A DNA stretch of 64,000 bases from Pseudomonas sp. CC6-YY-74 (GTDB taxonomy: Bacteria; Pseudomonadota; Gammaproteobacteria; Pseudomonadales; Pseudomonadaceae): NCBI RefSeq assembly GCF_002025205.1, contig NZ_CP019947.1:1805501-1869500 (forward strand). Direction: 5' to 3'. Under the pieces are notes generated by a model that saw only the letters and a program-made list of their open reading frames with translations, was not told the DNA's origin and did no database searches. Of this stretch, positions 36,501-48,630 are shown one piece after another. Position numbers and translations under genes: made by a program. Each line of letters opens with the position of its first letter. Positions within the stretch are counted from its first letter, which is position 1.

Positions 36501-39500
36501 TCACACCGCCAGGATAAAGTCTGCTTGGGTGATGGTGGTTGCATCGTTGATGCCCACCAAGCGGATACTATCCGCTCCGATAGTAACCAGCGTGTCCGCC
36601 CCGACATCGGCGATGGTCACACTGGCGGCGAAGGTGGCCGCGGTCACGCCCAGTGCAGCTATATTCAGCAGATCCTGTCCACCGACCGGATTGGCATCGA
36701 AGTCCATAATTCGGTCGTTGCCGAAGTTCGGCCCGAATACGAAGATGTCGTTGCCACCACCACCAATAAGCATGTCGTTGCCTGCTCCTCCATTGAGGCG
36801 ATCATTTCCGGTACTGCCCTGAATGATGTTGTCCAGCGCATTACCCGTGCCAGTGAACGACTCCGTGCCGTAGTACCACAGGTTCTCCACATTCGCGCCC
36901 AGCGTGTAGCTGCTCAGCGTGGTTCTTACTTGGTCGAGCCCCTCGCCGGCCCGTTCAATCACAATGTCGCCAGTATCATCGACCCAGTAGATGTCGTCAC
37001 CCGCACCGCCGACCATCCTATCGGCACCCGCACGACCATTGAGCCGATCATCACCAGCACCGCTGATCATGATGTTGTCCAGCGCATTACCCGAACCGGT
37101 GAACGACTCCATGCCGTAGTACCACAGGTTTTCCACATTGGGCGCAAGGGTATAGCTGGTCAGCGTGGTTCTTACTTGGTCGAGCCCCTCGCCGGCCCGT
37201 TCAATCACAATGTCGCCAGCATCATCGACCCAGTAGATGTCGTCACCCGCACCGCCGACCATCCGATCGGCACCCGCACGACCATTGAGCCGATCATCAC
37301 CAGCACCGCTGATCATGATGTTGTCCAGCGCATTACCCGAACCGGTGAACGACTCCGTGCCGTAGTACCACAGGTTCTCCACATTGGGCGCAAGGGTATA
37401 GCTGGTCAGCGTGGTTCTTACTTGGTCGAGCCCCTCGCCGGCCTGTTCAATCACAATGTCGCCAGCATCATCGACCCAGTAGATGTCGTCACCCGCACCG
37501 CCGACCATCCGATCGGCACCCGCACGACCATTGAGCCGATCATCACCAGCACCGCTGATCATGATGTTGTCCAGCTCATTACCCGAACCGGTGAACGACT
37601 CCGTGCCGTAGTACCACAGGTTCTCCACATTCGCGCCCAGCGTGTAGCTGGTTAACGTCGTCCTCACCTGGTCAATGCCCTCTCCGGTAAGCTCAATCAC
37701 CTGGTCGCCTACATGGTCGACCCAGTAAATGTCGTCACCGACGCCACCGACCATGGTATCGGCGCCCGCACCGCCATTGAGCCGATCATTACCCTCCCCA
37801 CCATCCAGAAGGTCATTCCCACCCAACCCATTCAGCGTGTCATTACCGCCCAGCCCCTGGATCTCATCGGCGAACGCCGTACCGTTCAGCACATCGTTCC
37901 CTGCTGTACCTACTATTAGGTTCAGTACAGTCGACGTCGCCACCGAGGTCACGGTCTCCAACGTACCGAAGTCATCGGTGTAGGTGACCCTGACCCGCAG
38001 TTGCTGCCCGGCCAGTGCCAAGGTTGGAGTGAAGGTCGCGGTGGTCGCCCCGGCGATGTTGGCGAAGACGCCACCGTTACCCGACTGCCATTGGAACGAC
38101 AGCACCGGGTTCACCGGACCATCCGGATCGGTGAAGGCCTTGATGGCGGTGAGCAACTGACCGACATTTGGGGTGGTGTCGCTGATCAGCATGGTGCCGA
38201 TCGGCGCGTCGTTGACCTGAATCGGAGAAACCGGAGCCGTCACTGCCGAGAACACGGTTTCCAGTACACCGTGTGCGTCCTGGTAAATGGCCTTGACCCG
38301 TAGTTGCAGTCCGGCGAGGTCTCCGGTTACCCGGTAGGTCGGCCCGGACATACGTGTCACCTGCCCCAGGACGATGACGGTGATGTCTTCAAAGACACCG
38401 GTGCCGCGGTCGACCTGCCAGAAGTAACTCACCGGCCCAGTGACCCGACCGATACCCGGGTTGTCGGCGTCGGTCACACTCACCACATTGGCCGCCAGCA
38501 AGGAACCGACTTCCGGGGTGCTGTCGTTGATCGTAGCCAACCCCACGGGTTCTGCGTTCAGGCCATCGACCAGCACAACCGACTGGTCGTTGAACTGCAA
38601 GCGTTCGATACCGCGCAGGGTGTCGGTGCCATCCAGGCCGACGTTATCGATGACCGTGTAGGTGCCGTTGGCATTTTCGACAATCGTGTAGTTCGCCAGC
38701 GGGCCGGTGAACATCGCGGTGTCGAAGTTGAAGCCGCCGGAACCGGGCAGGATTTCTCGGACGATCTGCAGTTGTCCCGGGTTGTATGTCCTGTTCATCA
38801 TGAACGGGATCAACGGAACCATGCTGTCATAGGAAGCGATCTCAGGTCCTGTTGGCAGGCCATTGGCGTCGACGCCGGCGCGCACGCTGATGCGTACGTT
38901 GAGCCACTTGTCGCCATCGATCAGATCGTTGCCGCCGCGACCTTCGATGATGTCGCTGCCGTCGCCGCCGAGGAGGATGTTGCCGCCGTCGAAGAAGGTC
39001 TGACCGGCGCCCAGCATATTGTCGAGGAACGCCTGTAGGCCATTGATCAGGCCGATATTGGTCAGCACGCTGCCGTAGGCACCGGCCGCGGCGAGTGTGG
39101 TCGGGGTGGAATTATCACCATGCAGGATGTCGCCGTACGCCGAGCCCGACAGCCCTTCCATCAGTTGGAAGCGGGTCAGAATCGAACCACTACTCCCCGG
39201 TACCGGTACTTGATCGAAGAGGATATTGTCCATATCGACCTCGACACCACCCAGCGCATTCTTGAAGGTGGCCCAGTCGTAACCGGAGCCGCCAATGAAA
39301 CGATCACCCTCGCCAGCACTGCCGACCATGATGTCGTCGCCGCCTTCGCCATTGAACTTGTCGGGGCCAGCGTCGCCGATGAACACATCGTTACCGATTA
39401 CATTGTCCCGCCCGAACGGGTCGAAGTTGTCGCCCGGCGAACCGTCGGCGGTGCCGCCCTCTAGCCAGTCGTCGCCTTCGTTACCCATATCCTGCTCGTT

Positions 39501-42500
39501 GGCGCGACTGCCGAGGATGAAGTCATTACCTCCGCCGCCTGAGGCTTCTGATGCGTCCTCGCCGGTGATGATGAAGTCCTGACCAAAGCCGCCGAAGATC
39601 AGATTGATGCCGGGGCCACCCTGAATTACATCGTTGCCGTCGTCGCCGTGGATGACATCATCGCCGCCAATGTCGGTGATGATGTCGTCACCACTGCCAC
39701 CGAACAGCATGTCATTGCCGAAGCCACCTTCAATCCAATCATTGCCCGCGTCACCATAGACAGTGTCATCGTCGCTGGAGCCGGCGATCAGAATGTCATC
39801 GCCGGCCGTACCGCCCAGCACCACGGTGGCGCTGCCGGTGTAGCGCAGGTAATTCGAATCAGGGCCAGGCGTCGCCGGGTTGTCACGGATTACCAGCGGG
39901 ATGAGCGGGTTGCTGCCCACTGGATCGGCATTGCCCAGACCCGCGTTGAACTGCTTGCTCTGGTCGACCTCAAGAATCAACTCAGGGGTCAAGAACACCA
40001 ATCCAGAGAGGTGGGTCGCCGTGGTGTTGGCCATGATCAACCTGGCGAACGAGTTGTTCTCCAGCTCGGTGCCGAAGTTGAGTCCGGCGGTGCGGTTCAG
40101 GTAGTAGAAGCGGTCACCGTCCTGCAGCTTCTCGAGTTGGTTCTCGAACACGAAGTTGAAGGTCGAACCGAGCAGCCCGCCAAACGGCTGCTGCTTCTCG
40201 GCCAGGCCGCCGATCCAGAAGTCGATGGCATCGACACCGGTGGTGGTGACCCCCGCTACGTTGGCATAGATGCCCGCACTGTTGAGGAAGGCCATGCGGT
40301 CGGCATCATCGGCGGTGAAGGTGCGCTCGGTACCGCCCACCCCTCCGGCGTTGATCACCGCGCTGCCACCCATCACCAGTGCGGTCGCCACCGCGCGCAT
40401 TTCGACCATGGTGTCTACATCGGCCGCGAGCAACTCGGCATGGGTGCCGTAGGCGGCGATAAAGTTGATCACCGACTCGGCATGCTTGAGGTGCTGCAGC
40501 AGATCGACCCAACTGGTGTAAGGCTTCAGTTGAGCGTCGCCGGTTGCGGCGTAGAACTCCCGGCGTACCGCGTTGAACGATGGGATGCCGGTATCGCGAC
40601 CGCGGGCAATATTGATCGCAGCCAAGTCGAGCGGTAGACCGACCAGGTTGTTACGCAAGGCATCGGTGACGAACTCGTCGATTTCGTTGCCGACCTGACG
40701 GGTCACACCACGGACAATGGCGCCAGCAGCCTCATCGGGGCTTAGCCCGTTCGGGGCAAACTCCAATGGGTTGAGGAAGGCCGCGATCAAGCCGATCTCG
40801 CTGGAGGCGAAGTTCGGATCGAGTCGATCGATGGTTTCAAGCATCATCGAGTGGCCGAAGCGATACACCGTATGCGCAAACTCGGCGACGATCGAGGCAT
40901 CGATTGCAGTGTCATACACCTGATTAGGCGCGAAGAACGGGTCGACGAGCGGCGAGATCTTGCGCGCGAACTCTTCGAACACCAGGTGCTGGTACTGCAT
41001 TTCGGTGCCGAATTTCGCCGCCTGGAACAGCCGTTCGCCGTTCCATTGCAGGGCATCGATCTGCGCCTGCGAGGCCGGCAGTGAGACCGGCGCAGTACCT
41101 GGCAGCAACCACTCGGCGAGGAAGGTCAAATCATTCTGGGCGAGTACGATTTCCTTGGTCTGATCAATCAGCCGATTGTGCTCGGAGTGGAAGATATGGT
41201 GCACGGCGGTCAGACCGATGTTCTCGTTGACCCGGCCGTCGCCAGCGATGTAATGCGCGTCGAGCAGTTCGTTGTCGTAGGTGCCCGGCTCAGACAAGCC
41301 CACCGCACTGTCACTGTCCGGCGCCAAAACCCCGCCAACGAACACCGGCACCGCATTGTGGGCGATGTCGACCAGGAACTGGTGACCGGTGCGCACCGCA
41401 TTACTGAGGTCTATCGGCGCCAGCGGATTTCCTTCCACCAGGAAGTCATCGGCGGTCCCGGCAATGCCGTCGGCGCCCTTCATTACCACCTGCGGGAAAC
41501 CATTGGCTCCCTTGATGAAGTTGCCATACGCATCGGTGGCGAGCAGTGGAATGTTGTCGACGTCGGCATCGGTCAGGTTGATGCCGAGAATGTCGCGTGC
41601 TTGCGCCTTGACCACCTTCCAGGTGGCCATGCCGCCGATCACGCTATCGTCGGCGGTGCCAAACTGGCCGTCGGCGCCAAGGTCGCGATTGACGATCAGC
41701 TTGCCGGTGGCGACCGGCTTACCAGCTGCATTCGCCTCATAGGCGCGCAGGAACACCTGCTGTGAGGAATGCGAACCGTAGGTCTGGTTCTGGTCGACGA
41801 ACGGCGAGTCGGTGTTGCTGTGCTCGTGAATGTCGTCGGCGGTACCCAGGATGCCATCCGGCCCCGGCAGGTTGGTGGCGCGGGTCAGTACCATGAAGTT
41901 GGTCGGGCTGCCCAGCACATACAGCGGATCGTCCGGTTGCAACGGGATGAACACCGTGCCGCTTCCACCTTTAGTCACCAGGTCCAGACCGTGGTCGAAG
42001 AACTGGCCGAAGAAGGTCATCCATTGGTTGAACGGAGCGGTAAAGCCCGCATCCGGTGTCACGTTGGGGATGAAGTTGACCAGGGTGTCATCGGCGGTAC
42101 CGAATATGCCATCCAGGCCGGGGCTGACGACGACCTGCGAGCCCGGATTGGCTGCCGCTGCGGCGAGCGCCGCCGGGTTATTGGCGGTCTGGTCGACGAT
42201 CAGGTTGCTGATGGTGCGCGGCTGCGAGTCGAACACCAAGCCACTGTTCTGGCTGTAGGAGGTGCCTGATTCCGCCGCATTGAATACCGGATTGACCAGG
42301 CGCGGAAACACCGTATCCGCTGCACCGAAACCGCTTTGCTTGGCCACCAGGTTATTGAAGGAGCCATCAACCGTGCGCAAGCCATAGGGTACTTCGATGT
42401 TCGGCAGCAGGGTAAGCAGGTCTTCGCCGGCGGCTTGCCGCTCCGAAATACGGATCTGATCGAGAATGAAATCGAGGTCAGAGCGAATGAAATGCACGCC

Positions 42501-45500
42501 GGCACCACCGCTAAAGACCTCAGTAACAACAGGCGCGGGTGCCGGCGCAGGAGTAGGCGCGTCGAGAACCGCCGCGGTCGGCGCCGAGAAGGCCTGTTCC
42601 AGCACGCCGTGGCCATCGGTGTAGACCGCCCTGACGCGCAGCGCGAAACCGGTGAGATCCGCTGTCACCTTGAAGGTCGGACCCGTCACGCTGAGGAAGC
42701 CGCCACCGAAGGCCGATTTGATGTCTTCATAGATACCGCTACCCGGTACTGCTTCAAACTGCCAGACGTAGGAGATACCGCCGGTGATCGTTCCGCCCGG
42801 ATTGCCAGCAATAATATTGTCGCCATCACTGACGCCGGCAGCCGACACCCGCAACAGCTGCCCCTTGGCTGGAGTGTTGTCCACGGTATTAGTGGCGGCA
42901 TCGAGGATGGTCAACTGCCCCACCGGCTCGGCGTTGAGGCCCGGAGTCAGCACCAGCGCCTGATCGTTGAACTGAATCCGTTCGATATTGCGCAGCGTGT
43001 CGACGCCGTCGCCATTGATCAGGGTGTCTGCAACGGTATAGGTACCGTTGGCGTTTTGCGTGACGATGTACTCCGACATCAAGCCGGTATACACCGCCGT
43101 GTCGAACCCCCCTGATCCCGCGAGGAGCTCACGGACGATGACCAGTTGCCCGGGGTTGTAGGTGCCATTGAGCATAAGCGGGACCATCGGCACCATGCTG
43201 GTATAGCTGGCAATTTCGGCCCCGCTACCGTCGATATTGGCCCGCACGCTGATGCGCACACTCAGCGACTTGTCGCCGTCGATCAGGTCGTCGCCGCCCC
43301 GACCTTCAATGATGTCGCTGCCATCGCCGCCCAGCAGGATGTTGCCGGCGCCGAACGAGGTTTGCCCGGCACCGAGCATGCTGTCGAGAAACGCCTGCAT
43401 GCCGTCGATCAGGGCGATGTTGGTCATCACGCTGCCATAGGCACCGGCGGTGGCGATAAAGTTCGCGTCGGCATTGTCGCCAATCAATACGTCGTTGAAC
43501 TTCGAGCCCGAGAGCCCTTCGATCTGTTCAAAGCGATCCAGGACAGAAGCGTTCGACGCCGGCAGCGCCGGTACATTGACGAAGCGGAAATTCATGTCGG
43601 CGAACACGCCGGTTGTATCGCTCTGATAGGTGACCCAGTCGAAACCGGACATGCCGCCATAGCGATCCTCGCCCTGACTGCCGACCATGATGTCGTCACC
43701 GCCCTCGCCGATAAATTCGTCGAAGCCACCACCGCCAATAAACACGTCGTTGCCAATGACCTGATCGCGGGCGAACGGATCGAAGTTATCGCCGGGCGCA
43801 CCGTCCTGGCTGCCGATCTCGATCCAGTCGTCGCCTTCATTACCGGCCATCTGCCCGTTGACCTTGGCACCGAGGATGAAGTCATTACCGGGCCACCGAA
43901 CACCTCGGAGATGTCTTCGCCGGTGACGATAAAGTCATTGCCGGCACCACCGAAAATCAGGTTGAGGCCATTGCCGGCATGGATGACGTCGTTGCCATCG
44001 TCGCCGTGAATCACATCGTCGCCGCCGATATCGGTAATGATGTCGTCGCCGTCGCCACCACGCAGTATGTCGTTGCCGTAACCACCTTCGAGGCGGTCAT
44101 TGCCGGCGTCGCCATAGAGGGTATCGTCGTCGCTGTCGCCAGCGATCAGAATGTCATCGCCAGCCGTACCGCCGAGCACCACAGTGGCGCTGCCGGTGTA
44201 GTGCAGGTAATTCGAGTCAGGCCCCGGTGTGTTGGGGTTATCGCGAATCACCAACGGCATCAGCAAATTGCCGTTTGACGGATCGGCGCTGCCCAGCCCC
44301 GCATTGAACTGCTTGCTCTGATCGACCTCAAGGATGAAGTCCGGGGTCAGGAAGATGTTGCCCGGCAGATGCCTGGCGGTGGTATTGAGCATCACCAACT
44401 GAGCAAAGGAGTTGTTCTCCAGCTCGGTGCCGAAATTGAGCCCCGCAGTGCGCGACAGGTAATAGAAGCGGTCGCCGTTCTGCAAGGCCTCCAGCTGAGT
44501 CTCGAAGACGAAGTTGAAGGTCGAACCGAGCAACCCGCCGAATGGCATCTGCTGCTCGGCCAGACCACCGATCCAGAAATCCACCGCATCCAGACCGGTG
44601 ATGGTGACACCACCAGGTCCGCTGGCCCAAACCCCGGTGCTATTGAGGAAGTCGAGCCGATCTGCCGGTGCACCGGCGCCGCCGAGCACGATGGCGGTGG
44701 CAGCGGCACGCTTGCCGTCGAGCGTGGTCGCCGAGGTAATGCTCGCGTGGGTGCCGTAGGCGGCGATGAAGTTGATCAGGGATTCCGGGTGTTTCATGTG
44801 CATCACGAAATCGGCCCAGCTGGTATAGGGTGTCAGCTGGCTGTCGTGGGTCATGTCGTAAAAAGTCTTGCGCGCCGCGTTCAGTGATGGGATGCCGGTG
44901 TCACGGCCGCGGGCCAGGTTAATCGCGGCCAGGTCGAGTGGCAGGCCAACCAGGTTGTTACGCAAGGCCTCGGTGACGAACTCATCGATCTCGTTGCCGA
45001 CCTGGCGGGTCACGCCACGCACAATGGCGCCGGCAGCCTCGTCAGGAGTCGGGCCACTATTGGCAAACTCCAGCGGGTTGAGAAAGGCCGCAATCAGGCC
45101 GATCTCGCTTGAGGCGAAGTTCGGATCGAGGCGATCGATGGTCTCCAGCATCATCGAGTGGCCGAAGCGATACACCGTATGGGCGAACTCGGCAACGATC
45201 GACGGATCGACCTGGGTGTCGTAGCCATTCGGCGCGAGGAATATATCGATCTGCGGCGAGATGGTCCGGGCAAACTCCTCGAACACCAGGTGCTGATACT
45301 GCATTTCGGTGCCGAACTTGGCCGCCGCGAACAACCGTTCACCGTTCCACTGCAGTGCATTGATCTCGGCCTGGGTCGTCGGCAGTGCAACCACTGGCGC
45401 CAGCAGCCACTGATTGAGAAAAGCCAGGTCATTCGACTGCAGCGCCACGCTCTTGCTCACCTCGACCAGCCGATTGTGCTCGGAGTGGAAGACGTGATGC

Positions 45501-46816
45501 ACAGAGGTCAGGCCGATATTCTCGTTTACCCGGCCATCGCCAGCGATGTAATGGGCGTCGAGCAATTCATTGTCGTAGAAACCTGCGGCTACCGGCCCGC
45601 CGGCTACGCTGTCGGCATCCGGTGTAAGCATGTTGCCGTTCTGACCCACCGGCACGGCGTTGTGGGCGATGTCGATGAGGAACTGGTGGCCAGTGCGCAC
45701 GGCATTGGTCAGATCGACTGGAGCCAGTGGATTGCCTTCAACCAGCGTGGTGCCGTCGTCGGCATCGCCGAGGATGCCGTTGGGCCCAGGGGTACGGATC
45801 ACCACCTGCGCATAACCGTTTGGCCCTTTGATGAAATTGCCGTATTGATCGGTGGCGAGCAGCGGAATGTTGTCGAAGTCGGCGTCGGTCAGGTTGATGC
45901 CGAGCAGGTCACGGGCTTGCGCCTTGACCACCTTCCAAGTCGCCATGCCACCTATTTCAGTGTCGTCGGCAGTACCGAACTTGCCATCGGCACCCAGGTC
46001 GCGATTGGTGATCAGCTTGCCAGTGGCCACCGGCGCACCGGAACTGTTGAGTTGATAGGCGCGTAGAAATACCTGTTGCGAGGAATGCGAGCCGTAAGTC
46101 TGGTTCTGATCGACAAAGGGCGAAGTAGTGTTGGCCTGCTCGTGGATGTCATCGGCAGTGCCCAGGATGCCATCCGGGCCGGGCAAATTGGTGGCCCGTG
46201 TGAGCACCATGAAGTTGGTCGGGCTACCCGGTACGTAAAGCGGGTCATCCGGCTGCAGCGGCATGAATACGGTGCCACTGCCACCTTTGGTTACCAAGTC
46301 GAGACCGTGGTCGAAGAACTGGCCGAAGAAGGTCATCCACTGGTTGAACGGCGCGGTCAGGCCGAAGTCCGGCTTGATGTTCGGGATAAAGAAGACATCG
46401 GTATCGTCGGGGGTGCCAAATACGCCATCCAAGCCGGGACTGACAACAGTGGTGCCCCCAGGATTACCCGCCGCGGCCGCAACCGCCGCCGGGTTATTGG
46501 CGGTCTGGTCGACGATCAGGTTGCTGATGATGCGCGGCTGTGAGTCGATCACCAAACCACTGGTCTGGCTGTAGGAGGTCCCCGCCTCCGCCGGATTGAA
46601 TACTGGCGGGGTCAGGCGCGGAAAAATCGTGTCGGCGGCGCCGTAGCCGCTCTGCCCGGTCAAGAGATTGTTGTAGGTCCCGTCGATGGTGCGCAGGCCC
46701 CAGGGCACTTGTACGTTCGGCAGTAAATCGAGGAGATCCCCACCAGCAGCATGCGCTTCGGAAATGAGGATCTGCTGAAGAATGAACTCAAGATCGGACT
46801 TGATGAAGGTGGCCAT
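36501..46816 (-). pseudogene. Giant secreted RTX protein with two animal-type haem peroxidase domains (copy 2), one frameshift
   Basis: Start ATG at 46816 (MATFIKSDLEFILQQILI) with GAGG upstream, as in copy 1. The frame runs through peroxidase domain 1 (distal His near residue 167, proximal His in YRFGHSMMLETIDRLD near 550) and its RTX block to SEVFGGP. There a base is missing at about 43889-43894, and the reading frame goes astray to 43592. The correct frame (GNDFILGAKVNGQMAGNEGD) continues to 36501 and holds peroxidase domain 2 (distal site near 42000, proximal site near 40855), Ig-like modules, the shared RTX block and a secretion tail. Repaired, the protein has about 3,438 residues. As read, only a 1,074-residue N-terminal product without secretion signal is made. 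It could be a real loss or a sequencing error at the ccgggcc context. Confidence 0.88.
36661..38031 (-). repeat. Copy 2 of the 1.37-kb near-identical block
   Basis: Partner of 23628-24998 (offset 13,033). Four 82-residue RTX units are encoded here as well. The abrupt ends of identity inside two otherwise diverged genes point to gene conversion. Confidence 0.88.
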
Positions 46817-47004
46817 GGCTGTTACCTCAATGCTCAAAGCGCGGAAGCGCAAAAACAGAAAGCCACGGACGTGCATCGACCTCGCAAAGGCGTGGCTCAG
46901 CGTTGCAATTCAGAAAATGGCTAATGCCAGGGATAGGACCAAACGCTCTCTACACCGATAGCCTGTGCTGATCAGCGCCCAACATGATTTGGCTTTATCC
47001 CATC

Positions 47005-47028
47005 AACGCCGAAACAAGGTTCGGCGTT
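47005..47028. other. Perfect hairpin in the leader of giant gene 2
   Basis: Nine-base-pair stem aacgccgaa/ttcggcgtt with a six-base loop. No U tract follows on the minus strand, so it is not an ordinary terminator. It could stabilise or regulate the long leader. Confidence 0.6.
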
Positions 47029-47336
47029 GAGCCTCAGGCATAGGGTGGTCCACGGAGTTGTGGATCGAAGAAATGCCCTAGCAATGAAAGCTGTGCTTTC
47101 AGGTGACGCGAAACACTGTTCATAGTGTGTCTCTTCCGTCGGTGGCTGACATAAGCCACTGCGCCCTCTCCTGCGCAATATGCTTCGTCAGCAATCACTC
47201 ACGCCTAGACTAAAGTCCGGGAAGTGGACCATGTCAATATATCGCCAATAAATATTTGTTTACCCATTTAGATATCGCATGTAATTGATTTACATCAACA
47301 ATATTAAAAACAAAATTAATGACAAAAAATAACAAA

Positions 47337-47402
47337 TTCTTCACATTTAACTAACGAATTTTTCACAATTAACTAACGAACTCTTCACATTTAATCAGCT
47401 GG
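47337..47402. repeat. Three 22-bp tandem repeats in the promoter region of giant gene 2
   Basis: The unit TTCACATTTAACTAACGAA starts at 47340, 47362 and 47384, exactly 22 bases apart; the third copy diverges at its end. Spacing of about two helical turns puts all copies on one DNA face, as expected for cooperative binding of a regulator. No known operator is recognised. Confidence 0.75.
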
Positions 47403-47827
47403 ATGTGCAATTTTCCTGCTGCGGCGCCTCGCTTAGTTACACTCCGCTTCCGCGGCCGCCTTGGTTTATGGCTTATGTTGAAGTCCACTATTTAGCGTTA
47501 CCGATTCGACGTATCTGCCGGCCAGGCGTTATGCAACCTGATAATCAGCAGTATCAGCAGTAAATAGAAAGCACACACCTGGCTGACGGCGCCATTGCTA
47601 CTGACAGGCCAGCGGGTACGCACTAGGGAAGTGTGTGAGGAGAGGTGCGCGGCCACCGTACTAGGGACCACCAGCTCATAAAAGGAGGGCACTGCAGATC
47701 TTTGCCGACAGCTCAGCGCGTTAGCAAAGGGGCATCAGAAGCGGAAATATCGATAGCTAACCAGGGAAAGACCGAGAACATCAGCACATTGAGCCCCTTC
47801 AGTGGGTTCAGTACCTTGCAAGCGACT

Positions 47828-48112
47828 CTACTCGTCCTCATTGACCCGATCGCGCAGCTCCTTACCCGGCTTGAAATGCGGCACGAACTTGCCATCCAGT
47901 GGTACCGACTGGCCGGTTTTTGGGTTACGGCCCACGCGAGGGGCGCGGTAGTGCAGCGAGAAACTGCCAAAGCCGCGAATTTCAATGCGGTCCCCCGTAG
48001 CCAATGCCTGGGACATCTGCTCCAGCATGGTCTTGATGGCCAGCTCGACATCTTTGTTTGAGAGCTGCCCCTGATGGGTGACGATCCTTTCGATCAACTC
48101 CGACTTGGTCAT
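47828..48112 (-). CDS. ihfB: Integration host factor beta subunit
   Basis: 94 residues, full length: [20 protein letters not shown] through [20 protein letters not shown] and RVGRNPKTG to NEDE. This is close to IhfB of pseudomonads. IHF is a heterodimer that bends DNA sharply and assists recombination and sigma-54 promoters. The DNA-contacting arm [12 protein letters not shown] is intact. Unusually, rpsA, its usual upstream neighbour, is not present, and a truncated second copy lies at 22864. Confidence 0.95.
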   Translation of the reverse strand: MTKSELIERIVTHQGQLSNKDVELAIKTMLEQMSQALATGDRIEIRGFGSFSLHYRAPRVGRNPKTGQSVPLDGKFVPHFKPGKELRDRVNEDE

Positions 48113-48630
48113 GGTTTTCCCTTCTTTTTCAAGCGGCTAGATCACTCGATAGACTTGTTTTAGCATGCTGATCAGCATTTGAACAGCCCATAAAACAATG
48201 GATTTCGGCTGAGTGACTCGGCGCCCCGCCACCCACGCGTGAGCCGATTGATCTGGCGTCGCCGCCTGCTGCAGGAGCACCGCCAGGTCACTCCTGCATG
48301 AATCAAGCAGGTTGACCCGGCAATTGGCCGCCATCCCTCCCCCTGATCGGTGCGACGCAGCGGCTATTGATGGCTAGTGAGGAGCCAAAAGCCGCGCCAC
48401 GCGGACTCCGTTTCCCGCGCAAATTCTGTGGCTGAACTAGTCTTAAGGATCAAGGCGTGTGTGCGGATCTCTGGTTTGCCCCCAGACACGGACGGTGCGG
48501 CATCAGCGCAGGCGCGAATCGTGTCAGGTGTGCTCCAGTAGCCTGGGCAATCGTGTGTCGGGCGACAGATCAAGCGATCAAGCGCCTGTGTCTGGTTGCG
48601 CTAATGCAAGAGCATTCAGGAGCCGTGCGG
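48113..48630. other. Divergent intergenic region between ihfB and the sensor kinase
   Basis: About 520 bases. It must contain the promoters of ihfB (minus) and of the kinase gene (plus). Open frames here are short and without family similarity. The kinase frame is open from 48457, but the segment before 48631 looks untranslated. Confidence 0.5.

Larger units (their letters stand above)
46817..47827. other. Long upstream region of giant peroxidase gene 2
   Basis: About 1 kb without a gene. It contains a strong hairpin at 47005-47028, an AT-rich section at about 47230-47400 and three 22-base tandem repeats at its end. The layout suggests a regulated promoter for the giant gene, with a 5' leader of some hundred bases. 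Confidence 0.55.

Noticed and set aside
46972-47178. 68-codon minus-strand frame upstream of giant gene 2
   Set aside because: It spans a perfect hairpin, has no ribosome binding site and resembles no known protein.
47337-47402. 22-bp repeats as a small CRISPR array
   Set aside because: The units adjoin each other with no spacers and no cas genes are present.
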